Assembly (NCBI RefSeq): GCF_030272615.1
Contig: NC_081409.1
Coordinates: forward strand, 616,326,755-616,390,754
Reading direction: 5' to 3'
Source of the DNA: Cryptomeria japonica
Taxonomy: Eukaryota; Streptophyta; Pinopsida; Cupressales; Cupressaceae
Length of the DNA: 64,000 nt
In this document: one piece after another, positions 33,831 to 46,951 of the stretch
Layout: every line of letters starts with the position of its first letter
How positions within the stretch are numbered: the stretch's first letter is position 1
The notes under the pieces: generated by a model
Told to the model about the DNA's origin: nothing
The model's input: only the letters and a program-made list of their open reading frames with translations
Databases searched by the model: none
Program-made: the position numbers and the translations under genes

Positions 33831-36360
33831 TGAGGAGAGTAGGCTTGTTTACCTTCTTGAATGACTTGTAGCTAGTGAGTTTGGTTTTGTGGTGGCCATC
33901 TTTGCCTAGTTTTCCTGGGAGAGAGACAGGGGAAATATGATTCAAATTTGAATATGTTTCTGGAGGGAAGGTATTTTGTGAAAGCGATGTGATGGCTATT
34001 TGTGGGGAAGGTTTAGTCACTAAGATGGGGTTGATAAGTAGGAAAAGGAATAAGCTTATATGATGGAGAAGATGGACCCCTTTATACAGTTGGCCAATTA
34101 CTTGGTGAATGTTGGTGGTTTGGTTGATTGGGATGCATGTTTTGAGAAGTATACATAGGTGGAAGAGTGAGCGGGACCCTTGTGTCACATTTTTTATATG
34201 GAATGTGTGTATGTGGGACAACAAGGATGGACTAAAAGTTTGTTGGGAGCCATATGAGAAGGTTGGGGTCATGATGATGAGGTGCCCTGCCCATGCATGG
34301 CAAGCTTGTGCGGCTTTTACGAAAGACAATTTCATGATAACTAAATACTATCAATTTTTGTGTTAACTTACTAATGAAAATACCACAGCCTCCAAAATAA
34401 GCTTTATTTAATTGGCATTCCTTGTGGTGATGGTGTGCAAGCTAGAAAATCCTTTTAAAATCTACCTCTTGGTATAGCCAGAATAGAATGGCATGCTTGG
34501 AATTTATGGAGAGAGATGTTTAATTATTGTGTTATTATGCCACAAAAATTTTAAAGGATACTATTTCCAAGGCCCTTAATTATTTTTTTCCAGCGAGTTT
34601 TAGTCTATCGAGTGTTTTTAGAGCTAAGTTTGGGGTATGTGTCTACCTTGTCACTATGTTAACTGTGTTATTTTTCACCATGGGTGGGGATAGGGTGGAA
34701 TTGATCCTAGTGTGCTTGTTGAATTAAAAAATGATCCTACAATTTGGTATGTTTTTAATGAGGGTGGGGTTGATGAGTTTATATAGGGTATTAATGGGTA
34801 CGATGAAAATATTTTGGTTCAATTTGCTAAATCCTAGGATGAGAGGAAGGTCATTGTGGGTCGAGTTTTGTTTGAGATTAATGAATATGTCATTGTCACT
34901 GCTATGAGCCTCTCGTTAAGGGGCAGGAAATGGAAGAAGCAAAGTTGAGTGTCAGACAATGATATCCTAGCTCATATCTTTAGCAAAAAGGAGGAACTTG
35001 TGAACTTGCATGGGGGTTTTGCATGAGATAAACTATTAGAACCTTGGAACAAGGTGTTTTTGATGATTATGATGTTGTATACCCTTGAGGGTAGGTTGAA
35101 GGTGTATTATTTTTATCATTTTCCTCTTTTAAATCAATTTTAGAATTACGACCTACTTTCTTTTCCCTTTTTTCCTACTAACCTCCCTTGAAATCTATGT
35201 GCTTGATGCCTCAAAGGTGGCTGGAACCCTAGGCTACAAATAGATACCCCTTCACCAAGGCCTAATTTTTTTCCTGTATCACTTATACCTTTCTCTTTGT
35301 CCCCCTAAATAATTAATTTTAATAGTTTCCAATGAAGCCCCAAGCTCTGACTCATCCCTTATGGCTACCATCTTGGATTCTCCCAGCGATGGAAAAAAGG
35401 AACATTTATAGTTGCCTTCTATAAAAAATCCCTCCTACCCTGGCTCCCCTGTGACCCCCAACCCTACCTCTCTAGCAATTAAACTTGTATAAACCTCCTC
35501 CTCTGGGGTTGAGAAGATGAGGAAGACCTAGGGATCATCTCATGTAGCCAAGAAACAAAAGGTTAAGGTTGATAGTGAGGTTAAAATGGAGGTTGAGGAG
35601 GATGTGAGTAGGAGTGCCTGTGCTAATCCCAAACACTCCAATAGGTTCGTTGGGCACTCGATGGGTATAGCTTCTAAGAAAAAATTGGTTGGGTATGAGG
35701 AAGACTCCGAGGATAAATCTATTGAAAGTGAGGATGCAACAAATAATGAGTACGTTGAAGATGGAACATGGAGCATGGAAAGCCAAAAGCTCGGCTAAAT
35801 CTTCCAATGAGGGTTTTGAACCAAGTGACAAAAATGAACCCTTGGAACTCACCTAGGACATGATGCTATAAGAGGTGTACAACAAAGGTGACTATGCAAC
35901 TATATGTGCCACATGCAAAACAAATGTAGAGAAAATGGATGCCCTAAAAATAAAGGTGATGGAGATTGAAAAGAAAATGGTGAGTGTGTCTAAATTCAAC
36001 CTATGTGTCATGCATAGCTCAGCTACCTCAATGTGCCTTATGTAGAAGAAGATTCTTGGCAAGGATGTTGAAACTGAAGAGAATTACAAGGAACTTTTCA
36101 AGTTCCTTATTGAAGACTGGAGCAATTTGCTCAAGTAGTTTGTTTAGGCTTGTTCTTAATGGCCTTTTTTTTTTGTCTCTACTAGTCCTATGTCTCAGTT
36201 TTATCTTTTATATGTTGTTAAAATTGTTTATGTTATTTAGTTACTATAAGTATGTTTATGTTAGTTTACTATTAGATTGTCGTTACTGTTAATGTTGCCT
36301 ATGGCCTATTAGTGTAAAGGGCCAACACCCTTGTTTTTGTTGCTTCTTAATATCAAAAAC
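33831..36360 (+). other. degenerate region after the LINE RNase H, possible extra ORF and LINE-like tail
   Basis: Between 34804 and 35146 one frame, with only scattered stops, reads as a protein-like stretch: ERKVIVGRVLFEINEYVIVT, SLRGRKWKKQS, DKLLEPWNKVFLMIMMLYTL and YYFYHFPLLNQF. From 35520 to 36130 an acidic, lysine-rich, coiled-coil-like stretch follows, ending NYKELFKFLIEDWSNLLK. The region closes with a T-rich segment and GGGCCAACACCC near 36320, reminiscent of plant LINE 3' ends. I do not recognise the family with certainty. It could be a LINE 3' ORF, another element's gag, or captured sequence. Confidence 0.4.
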
Positions 36361-37116
36361 ATTACATGGATAAAAGCAACTTGAAATGAATATAGAGATA
36401 TATTTTTTTTAAATATTAATAGTTAGCATATATCCATTTATAATACTAATATCTATACATAAACTTATAACAAAAAAATCATAAAAGAATTATTGATTTT
36501 AAAAATCACAAAGGAAAAATATTTTCTATCTACTTTTTCTATTTATTCAAGGTGTTTTACTTTATATACAAACTCTAATTAACATGATATAAATGCCAAC
36601 CTTTACCTATCGCATCTACATTATATGTGTATAATGCTTATTCCTTTGTTAAATGAATCTAAAAATTAAATACAAGAAAATATTAGGGGAGTTAAGCACC
36701 AAAATATTCAACAAAATGAACCTAATTCAAAGTATTATGTTACAACAATTCATAGATAATGTATATAACTTAGTCACCATTCAAAATATTATAGTATACT
36801 TCTCATGATTGAAAATTTACATAGTTAAAATTTGCCTCATTATATGGCACTGCTTGAATTGGTAAAGGTTAGACACCTTTGGTCATTTTGTCAAGTTTAT
36901 TTGATAGTACTTCACTGTATTTCTCTATAAATTTTAATTGAGATTGGATTTTTTCAATTTGTTTAGCTATCTTGTTATGTGTTCTAAGTGTTTCTTACCT
37001 AATGTGAGAAATTATCATTCATCAACAAATATTAGAGTAGAGAAATAAAATGACCAATTAGAGAGGTTATCCCAATTCAGTGAAAATAAAAGACCACATC
37101 GAGTCCTCCAAACATA
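36361..37116. other. no gene seen
   Basis: AT-rich DNA without recognised motif. Confidence 0.4.
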
Positions 37117-37509
37117 ATGAATAATCACTTGTCAACAAGTTTTAGAGAGACTTGCACCCAACTAGGCATATTTCCAAAACACATATTTGTTAAAGGAAAC
37201 ATGAATGATAGCAAATGTAAAATAATAAATACCTCGAGAATAGGGATAAAACCAAAAATAGTTCATCATGGATTTCTTTTTTTCCTAAAAGGAGTAAATG
37301 AGAGGGATATTAGGAAGGAATTGGAAATAGTTACCAATGTGGAGCTTAAAGTTGAAGATCTTCTTACTAATGGGATGAGATTGGGTATCAACTTTAGACT
37401 TTATAATTTTAGCACTAAGCTTGTTTCAAATGAGGAGGGAGAAGGATCAATTAATTTTGTCATTAAGTTATATTATAAAGGAGAGGGGAAAACATGGGTA
37501 TTTACATAA
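37117..37509 (+). CDS. unrecognised ORF, 130 codons
   Basis: An ATG-started frame of 130 residues in a region where other frames close quickly. It is basic in the first half and has a lysine/glutamate-rich centre (NERDIRKELEIVTNVELKVE). The C-terminal end reads NFRLYNFSTKLVSNEEGEGS and VIKLYYKGEGKTWVF. There is no signal peptide, membrane segment or catalytic motif that I recognise. Decayed LINE sequence follows on the opposite strand. It may be a random open frame, a fragment of a retroelement ORF, or a small gene. No function is assigned. Confidence 0.25.
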   Translation: MNNHLSTSFRETCTQLGIFPKHIFVKGNMNDSKCKIINTSRIGIKPKIVHHGFLFFLKGVNERDIRKELEIVTNVELKVEDLLTNGMRLGINFRLYNFSTKLVSNEEGEGSINFVIKLYYKGEGKTWVFT

Positions 37510-37899
37510 ATATGAGAACATAGTCATATTTGCTACCATTTCGTCATCTCCAATCTTTGAGGAAATTATTATTGTAGAAGGTTAAAATATTGATCAAGAG
37601 AGATAGCTAAACCAAAATAGCGAGCTTTGAAAGAGTTTTAAGGAACATACAAAGTACTAAAATTTTATTTAGTTTCCTTGGATATTTTAGTAGAGGCTGT
37701 GTGGGTCCTAGAGGTTCATAAAAGATTTAATACCTTCTATCAGGCTCAATATTTACCTTAGATTATTTTATATAGAACTGAAAAGTGTTCATTCATATAT
37801 ATATTGTAATTCTGCCACATAGAGGAAGTGTGTAATCATAGACCATAGGTTAAGGAATAGAGAAACCAAATGAATTTAAGGGAAACATTTTTCTAAGAT

Positions 37900-39480
37900 T
37901 TTATATATATATTTTAATTTCATGGAGGAATGTGTACATGGAATTAGAAGTCCATGAGAATCTTGTACTTCTAGAGCTGATAAGAATTTGAATTTAGAAG
38001 AAATGGTAGTCCTTGTTAGGTGTATTGCCAACACTATCCATGGGGCATCTCCATGTATGGGATGGATGATCTACTCAATAATAAGACATGTTCCTTGATT
38101 GTTGGCATCAATTGTACCTAACTCTCCTTAGCATTTGGATTAAATTGAATGTTTTTAGGATGACATAGTCATACTTTATTTTATTGAGTCATTTGGACCA
38201 TAAGAAACTTATCATTACCTTACTAAGTTTCCTATATCAATATTTATAGGGTAGCTAGCCATAGGAAACATAAAAAAATGATTGGTAGTAAGGATCTTGC
38301 TATCAATTTCAGTTTACTCCACCATTAATAGAAATGTGTTGGTCCATTAGAGTGTTATTCTTTAATTTGTTGATGAACCATCTCCACATGAGAGTGACAC
38401 TAAGGCCAAAAGAGTTCCCCATGTACCTTTGGATCACCCAATGTTTGATTTATCTCCAAGGTTTAAGGAATTTTCAACGAGGAGAATAAACGTAATTCAT
38501 AAAATAATATTTTTTAATATGGATTCCAAACATTATAAATCACGAACATCTAAGCTATTGATAACCTCTTTAATATTGTTTTTAAGTAAAAAAATGTTAT
38601 CATCAACAAAGTGGGAGTTGATAACATACTAATTACCAAGGCAAGAGGCCCATTAGATGATGTTGTGAAAGTGAGAATGGTGGAAGAGGTATCCAAGAGA
38701 ATCAACAACAAGCATATAGAGAAAGAGAGAAAGAGGGAAACCTTATTTGATGACTATTTTTGGGGTAAACTAAGGAGAGAGGGAATTATTCACAACTAAG
38801 AAACAAGGAACTTCAATTAATAAATTTATGTCATATGTGAGCTTGGATTCAAAACCTAGCCAATATAGGACAATACAAACAAAGGGTCATATGATCCTAT
38901 CATGGGCCCTATCAAAGTCTACATTGACAAATAAGACACCTTGACTAGATTGTTGGGCCCACTTAGCTACCTTCCAAGATAGAACAATATTATCCAAAAT
39001 TAAATGACATCGAAGGAACCATGTTCATTTAGGTATGATAATGTTCTAAGTTCACAATAGTGGATTTTTTGTTTATAATGTATCAAATGATGAAATTTTA
39101 TTACTTGATTCAACTATGTAGTTTTTTAGTGAAAATCATTGAACAATATTTTTGTAATAGTGGTTCGCATGAACCCATCTCTCATGAAGATGAATGGTCC
39201 AGAACTTGTTATGTCTAGGTGTTTATCATAGGGGTGAAACATTGATTTTTTAAAGGAGGTCACTCTTCCTAGTACTACTCTAATTCAAACATTCTTAAAC
39301 ATGGAGTTCTCTAAGACCAATCCCACTTTCCTTGCTATCCCATTTATGTAATGCAATAGCCTTGTAAAAAAATAAAGAATTATTGAGGAGAATAATGGTT
39401 CTCCAACTAGCCACCATGTCCTCCTTATTTCCCTTTGGTAGGATTTTGATTATTCCTTTGTTAATGAACAACCCCATGAA
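37900..39480 (-). pseudogene. decayed LINE reverse transcriptase on the minus strand
   Basis: Read on the minus strand from 39480 downward the blocks come in RT order. GLFINKGIIKILPKGNKEDM and SWRTIILLN are first. LDNIVLSWKVAKWAQQSSQG and VLFVNVDFDRAHDRI lie at about 39010-38900. YWLGFESKLTYDINLL follows. A damaged catalytic box, FVDDNIFLLKNN, lies at about 38610-38570. Frames change repeatedly and stops are frequent. The LINE may extend up to about 41200, where a few EN/RT-linker-like words are possible but not secure. It is a separate insertion from the plus-strand LINE at 23-34 kb. Confidence 0.7.
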
Positions 39481-42400
39481 AACCTTTCATAAGGTTGGAG
39501 GTGTGCAAAAGAGTAGTCTTCTCTAATGTGCTACAACATATTTTTGAAAAAAATAACATATTTATTAATACTTTTCTCATCAACCATGATGTTAAGTGAC
39601 ACATCAATCTCTTTAATAGTAAAATATTATCAAGGTGATGATTATGATCTTTATCAATTATAGAAATGATACATCTTTTATTATTCTATCAAGATATTCA
39701 TATTATGGGTCATCTTTGCAATTGCTGAAAGATAATTGTTGTTAATGTTTGAATAACGTGTTCATGATATCTCCAAGATCAATATATAACTTATTATCAT
39801 TCCATTGGACATATACATATTTTCACATTTATTTTTGTGTTTAAGAAATTCAAAGAATAATTTGGTTCCTTTTTCACCATTATTGATCTAGTTAAATCTA
39901 GATATCATTTGAGATAACCTTCCCTTATAGGTTTCAAATTAGTGGATCTTGTCCTCACTGTGGGTGATAAGTTGTTGGTAGTGATGTCAATAAGGTTGAC
40001 TTTTAGTGATCCACCATTGGTAAATTGAACCTTAGTTTTTTTCCTCTTTTAAGAAAATTTTCTATCATAGTCTTTCAATAAGATAGTATGGGAAATGGGC
40101 TCAAAATTCCTCAAAATAATTGAAGAGAAACACTAAAGCTAAAGAGGATGATATATGTTTACTTAAAGGAAAAAGATGAGAAAGTAAGGATGGGGTGATG
40201 ATTGAAGAGTGTGGTTGAAAATTTTAGTTGGATGAACTAACTCAAGAGAGAGTGATTAATTTGAAGAGTGGGGCATTAGTAGAAGTGATCAAGTCAACTA
40301 AGTGTATAGAATGAACTAGATCTAAAATTAAAACAAAAGAACAAGTGAGGTGTTTTATTTTCAAACCAACCATGGGTGTAATGAAGAATTGCAAGAGTTG
40401 TAGTATTGCACCCAAGAATTAAATTCCACTTGGGAGGAATTATAAATGGTTTTATAGCTATGATGAAATTGGCATTGTACAATGATCATAAAATCTCCAT
40501 TGATCTCCTAGATAGTGTGGAAAGGTTTATCCTCATACAATGCAAAAGTAGGATACATGCATATGATGATTAGGATAATAGGTTAAATAAAAACTGATTG
40601 AGTGATTATGAATGTGGAGGAGAACCCACACAAATCTAGACAAAGAAGCTTAAGGAAACTATATATTAGAGATCCAGTGAGAAATGCCTAAAATAAACCC
40701 ACTATATCCATAAGGATTGTTGGAGTTAAAGAATTCCAAGATTCTTTCCAAATATTATATAAGGTTAGTGTTAACCGTACATCAATAATCTTAAATTCTT
40801 GAAGAAGAATCATATTAGGATACCATGAAAAGATAATATTTTTAACTTGATACTATTTAGTCTAAGATATGATTTTCTAATTCATTGGGAGGTTGGTATG
40901 ATTTAAGCATCATCCTCATTTAGGATGTAATATTTCTTTCCATAGTAAGATTCTAATAATCTATATCAAGGTGTAGAAGAGGGTTGAGATTAGGAAGGAC
41001 ATTAATAGAGAGTGGAGAGGCCAACTTTCAACCAAGATTATTATAGTCATCGAGATCCTTTTAATGATTGATCATTTGTTATCCTTTACCCAAGTTGATA
41101 TGCTTGTAGGAAATAATTTTTTTCTAGGGGGTTGGTCCATAGAAACTAGAAAAAGGACATTACCATATGACGGTGGGATATGAGAGGTGGTAGAGGTGAT
41201 GCTGAGGTGATTAATAAACACCTAGAGAGGGAGGAGTATGATGGGTATAAGTAAAAGTGCTTACAAAACATTAGCAATTAAACTAAAAATTAAGTATAAT
41301 TAAATATCTATGTATTTTCACATTAACCTTTTAAGGAGACCATGATAAAAACAAATCTATAGAAACTTTATTAGCATTTTAGCAAGTACATATCCTAGAA
41401 AAGAAAGAATGTGAGATAACACCTTAGGAAAACTCTTTCAAGAAAAAATTGCCCTCCTATGTAATGAATATAATGTATTCCTAGTAGCACCAAATTTATA
41501 ATATAATATCAAGCTTCATGCCTTCCATGGAGATCAACTCGCTTCAATCCCAGAGGAAAATACGTATCATAATCTTATAGAAATTAACATGAATAATGTC
41601 TCCATCTCAATACCTTAATATGTAGACTCATGGATGCCCACAAAATTATCAAAACGAAATACAATGTGCCCAAAAATTTCCTAAAATATTATTGTTAGAA
41701 TTCATATGACTCATAATTCAATTGAGAGTGTCCTCCAAAATAGAATGTAACTCTCCACAATGACATCTTTGAATTATATTATGCAAGTTGGCATATGTAA
41801 ATGCTAAGAAATTCCCCATGAAGGAATAATTACATCTCATGGCCAACTAATAATAGAAAATGCTCTTACAAGTCCACTATGTAAGCCCCTATTTAATGCC
41901 TCATTAAAAACAATATTTCCAAGTCTATGAAGAATAATAAAATAATTACACATGCCCCACTCTCACAGGGGTTTTCCATTTTCCTACTATATTAACTTTG
42001 TAGATGCATACATAATTAATCATTTGCGAACAATTAGAACTTAGAATATGCAAGTTGAATAGCACACTTAATTCTACCACAGTGAGGATAGAGGATTAGA
42101 AGTGGGAGGAGGCTAAGAACTTTTAGAGGGTTGTGATGTGTTATTAGATGGAAAATGACCATGAGTCCTAGAATTTTCTTGATTGTGGGGATTTCCATTT
42201 ATGTATTGAATATTCTTTTCTTAGTACCCTTCTTGACAATGTTAGAAGCATATGTTGATGTTGTTCAAGTAGGTTATACATTGGTCATTCTCTAAACTTA
42301 GAGCTAAACAATTTGATTATGTTGAATAGGAATTATGTTAGATTAATTTAAATGTATGTTCATTCTTGGACTATAAAAAACTAGTAAACTTATATCTTTT

Positions 42401-44392
42401 TTGACAAGATGAGCATGCATAGTTGACTAGCAATATCGCTAAGGTATGGATTCCACATAGGGTAGTTAGATTTGTATATACCCTCAAGGCTGATTGAAAT
42501 CTCCTGTTTGTAAGAAACTATCATGGTCATAAATAAAACGTTTCTCATAATGAAAAACATATAGGAAATGTTTTATTTACCTAAGCTTCAAATGGTTTAT
42601 ATATTCCAACCTTTGGTTTCCTAATTTTGTTAGGAGCAATGGTAAAAATATTGTTAAAGTGGGGATTCCACAAAGAAAAATAATACTTCAATTACTTATT
42701 TACAATCCAAGATTATATATAAAATGTCATCAAGAGCAAGCATTCAAATACTTTACCTCTTGAATTGCTTCTCATATGAGGTTGTTGGTGGTTTTCTTCT
42801 CTATAGCTGTTAATAGGCTCTTCAATGGTGTCCCTTTCTTTGTGTGAATTTATTGAACCATTTATACTAAACCTTAGGAGGCTTTGGAAGGGTGGAATGT
42901 GAAACACAAGTAAGTGGTAAATAGAGGTGGAAATTAAGATTTTGATTTTGGGATTAGGGTTTTGACTTAGGTTTAAAGAGGGTTACATAAATTTAGAGAA
43001 TAAACTAGAGTTATGGTTTGAGTGATCAAACATGTTAAGAGTATGAGAGGTATTGATGATGGGAAAGATGTAGGGAGAAGTAGCAAATGATGGTTGGAAT
43101 CACCACCTAACTCTATCACTACACATAAGAAAATGAAAGCTTTTAAATTATTGATGCTAGTCAAAAAAAAATCAAACATACATAACCAACAAATCGTTAT
43201 AATATTAGTACCCAGGCCCATCAGAGGAATAGAGTTCAGTGCCCTCGTTCTCACTGCTTTTTTAATCAAAAACAAATCGCTATGATATAATGATACATAT
43301 AACATTTTAAAAAAAATGACAGAATTTTGTTTACCTCAATTCTTAATAATTGAATATAACATATATAAATATAAATATAATTTTTTTTTATTAGAGATAA
43401 ATGCTATATGACTAACTAAACTTAACACACTTTTAAATACATTAAAGACATGATTATTAATATCTCCTCCTACCACAATTTGATTAAAGTAATATTGATG
43501 AAAAATATTAATTTTGAGGGTTGGTAATCCTTCCCAACTATATTAGGAAGAAAAGCTTTTAAATGAGAAAGATTGAATAATAATAAAATATTATTTTAAT
43601 TGATTTTTTTAATTCTTCATTTTCTATTCTCTCTTGGTGGGATTTTTCCAAAAATGTTTTCCAAACGCATACTTTTGGTCATCCAATGAGAGATATGCTT
43701 ACAAAATTCTTTTACGTAACAATGTGTTATACCTATTTTTTAATATATATATATTTTGAAAAGATATATATTTCAATTTTCTAGTAGTTGATAGATGGAT
43801 AAAATCACGTGTTCTAAAATATAGGTTTGCATAGAATGATGGAAATATTCAATAGCCAATCTCTATTTTTATATTGTTATTCACCAATATTAGTGGCAAT
43901 TCCAATTTTATTCAAATTAAGCCTATAGTAGATCATGTTTTATTTGTAAATTATTATTATAGATTTTTTGGTTTTAGATTTATTACTATTTTTTTTTCCA
44001 TGTCATTAGGTCAAGTTGTGTAGCTTATTATGTGGATTTGGTGGTATATTATAGTTTAATTATTATTTTATTAAAAATTAAGGACATAAATTTATAAATA
44101 TTTTTAAATGGTATGAATTTCAACTTGTTCAATCTTTTAGGAATTCGATTTTAAGACAAATTTAATATTTTTTTTTTTTTCTAATCTTGAAGTAAGATCT
44201 ATTTTGCTTTTTTATATAACTTATTTTCGAAAACATGTTAGATAAAGCAAGTCTTAGATCTTTGAGTGCCCCATTAACAAAGGTCGAGACTACACAATAA
44301 AGATGAATACATATGTGATGACTTTATTTAGAACAAAGTCACATGATGTGGCTCTATCCATAACAACAATGTTCTATGGGTAATTCTATTAC
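39481..44392. other. no secure feature; possible continuation of the minus-strand LINE to about 41200
   Basis: The long AT-rich stretch contains many short frames and no LTR or TIR pair that I could establish. The part below 41200 may hold degraded minus-strand LINE coding upstream of the RT blocks. From 41200 to 44392 I see nothing. Confidence 0.3.
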
Positions 44393-44598
44393 GACACCGT
44401 CTACCCAGCCCCTACGATGCACCTTCATGCAGTTATATGTCTATGTAAAATGCATTACATGCATAGGATGTGTAACATGTATTGTATGCATAGGATTCTA
44501 AGATGTACCGGCATGCAGTTATATGTATATGCAACATGTATTGTATGCATAAGATGTCGATACATCATAGGGACTGGGTAGACGTTGCCTTCTATTAC
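44384..44598. mobile_element. Mutator-type MITE, 197 bp, with 9-bp target duplication
   Basis: The element occupies 44393-44589. Its terminal inverted repeats of about 31 bp read GACACCGTCTACCCAGCCCC.. on the left. On the right, reversed and complemented, they read GGCAACGTCTACCCAGTCCC.., with a continuous 14-bp identical core. A perfect 9-bp direct repeat, TTCTATTAC, flanks it at 44384-44392 and 44590-44598. Nine-bp duplications are the hallmark of Mutator-like transposons. The interior is non-coding and contains an imperfect duplication of a segment with CATGCAGTTATATGT, at about 44429 and 44513. The element is too small to encode transposase and must have been moved in trans. Confidence 0.88.
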
Positions 44599-44696
44599 AC
44601 ATTTGCATCACTATTCAACATTCTAATCACTTATTACTACATATTAATAATTCAACTTTACACATAATTAAATATAAATCTTATTCACTTACAATA

Positions 44697-44741
44697 ATAT
44701 ATGATTGTTAAATAATATATGATTTTTTAACAATCATATAT
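44697..44741. repeat. perfect 16-bp palindromic hairpin
   Basis: ATATATGATTGTTAAA (44697-44712) and its exact reverse complement (44726-44741) are separated by 13 bp. It is AT-rich and may be a MITE scar or a chance structure. Confidence 0.65.
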
Positions 44742-46552
44742 TTTTCTCTAAGATACTTTAAAAATTAAATTTTGGTAAATTCTACAATTATGACTTTAAA
44801 TAAATTGTAAGAGTAAGTCTTATCAATTTACTCAATTATTGCAAAATAGGTATATATGTTTATAAATTAATAATTATTAAAGGACCCAATGATTTGATAT
44901 GGTGGACACTCTTAAAAAGTGAATCCACTTAAGTGGTAGACAAGAATGTCTTGTAATCATTCAAGACAGTGAAACCTTTTAAAATAAAATAATTAATGAG
45001 AACGAACATGGTGTAATTCGGAAAATGTGGAGATAAATAATAAGAAGAAGAAATGGTTCTTTTATTATTTGACTGAAGTACGAAGAAAGGAAATATTGTA
45101 AGACTCGCAAAATTAAACTATAATAATAAAATAATTAATTTTTTTTTACTATAGTATTAAATATATCAAAATATTAGGATGTGAATCTAGTAGGAGGTTG
45201 AGATGTAATAGTTGTTAGGTGATATAAAAGGTTTAAATTTGATGTTTTTGATATTAAAAGCAGTCAAAATTAGGGGACTAACTCAGGTACACTCAAGATA
45301 ACAACATGACTGTAACAACAGATAAACAAAACGATGGTCATTTATTATAGAGACTCTATATGTAAGAATAATCATATTGATTTTTTTATTATTTAGTTTA
45401 AAATTTCTCTTATAGTGATTCAGATTTCTTAAAATTATTATTGTTTTCAATTTTACTTATTGTTTTGGAATTCAAAGTACTAGTAATGGTTATATTTGTA
45501 TCCCCTATTTTGACTTTTACTTCATATATTTTCTCATGAATAGCTCTTTTTTATTAAAATACATTAAAATACCTTGATAAAGCACTTGTTTAATATATAC
45601 CCTATTTATTGAATGTTATATATTAAAAGTGGTTATATTTAAAATAATAAAGTGTAAGACAATTGATATTCTTATGAGTTATTTAGGTATAATAAATTGA
45701 TTCTTATATATTTATCACTTTCTTGTAGCAATCTAGAGTTATTAACTATAGTCATGATTGTAGCTCTTTTTTGTAGCGAAGTGTTGAATGGATGGTTTTG
45801 GATAAACAATAAGCTTTAAACTTACTTATGAATATATGGGGCTTATTCTTTTTATTATTAAATTGACTCATTCTTTTTATTATTCTTAATGGATTTTTTT
45901 ATCACTCTTATCTATAAGCACGTGTTATCATTATTGTACCATTCTTATATATATGACTCTTACCTATTTATGAATTTTTTTTCTAGTATAAATATTATTT
46001 ATTAAATAAGGCACCCTCCTCTTACATATTTGAGAGTGCTGGATGAATGCAAATGATAGTAATTGTAAATTTAACAATAAGAATAATAATAAAATAAGTA
46101 ATGAATACTAAATATAGTTTGTATACAATAGAGTTTATTAAGATTAATAGAAAATTGAGTTCCTATTCCATTATTCTTCTCATTTTCAATTTGTTATGAG
46201 TGTTTGAATTTCTCTAATCTAGTTATTAGTTCACTATGAGGAATGGACAAAAGCATGGTTTTACCCAAGCAAAAGACCACTTGAGGTGGACTATATTTGG
46301 GTTTTTATATTTAATAGCTTAGGTTTTTATATTTACAATTCTACTCTTGTTATAATATTTTAGTGTGACTCATTAACTTGTATATTTTTAACCTTGTGTG
46401 AGAGGTTTAAATTTCATTTGTTTTAGCAACATTCCAATTTTAGCTTAGCAAGAAAAGTGGGAGATCATAGACTAGAGTTTTGTGCTTCTAGTATTCTCTA
46501 TAAGTTGTGTTTATACCCCAAACTCAATAGTAGAAGAGGGAGAAGAGGTTAG
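44742..46552. other. no gene seen
   Basis: AT-rich DNA, no coding or terminus recognised. A short duplication of 'ggtttttatattta' lies at about 46297-46335. Confidence 0.4.
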
Positions 46553-46951
46553 TGTTGGGTAATGACAACAATTAGAAAATGAAAACAATAGAAATAAAAA
46601 AATTATGATTTCTTCTCACCTTTAGAATAACACTTCTTCTTTGTGAGAAAGTCCCTACTCTCTTTTTAAGGAGTTCTTCTTTGTCAGAAAGTTCTAATTT
46701 CTTTTAAGGAGTGGGGTGGGTTATTTCTATGATCAGTGGCCGTTACATTTAGAAGAATTTTTTATATATCTACATTGCTTGTAAAGGAAAATTTATAATT
46801 TTTGTTGTTGTAATTTGCAAATTTAGACTGTAAGAGAGCAACAATTGTGAAGTTTGTTAATGTTTTCTCTTGAGCAATAAAATTATTGATACCTTGCCTT
46901 GTGGATGTTTCCTTGAAATTTTGTCAAGGTTTTACCCTATAAATTAGTGTA
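46553..46951 (+). repeat. probable first part of the outer Copia 5' LTR
   Basis: This segment ends where the minus-strand Copia begins. The complementary end of the LTR resumes at 55437 and runs to ACACAACA (55546) before a primer site. It contains a TTATATATC box near 46771 and a local direct repeat of 'tctttgtgagaaagt..tttaaggag' (about 46635 and 46678). The combined length of about 509 bp fits a Copia LTR. Confidence 0.45.

Noticed and set aside
35535-35852. Minus-strand frames of 105 and 78 codons
   Set aside because: Shadows of the acidic plus-strand frame (EVEEDVSRSACAN..) at 35586-35798, which fits the retroelement-like context better.
43094-43305. Overlapping frames on both strands (110 and 63 codons)
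   Set aside because: No motif, no splice context and mutually overlapping; taken as chance open frames.
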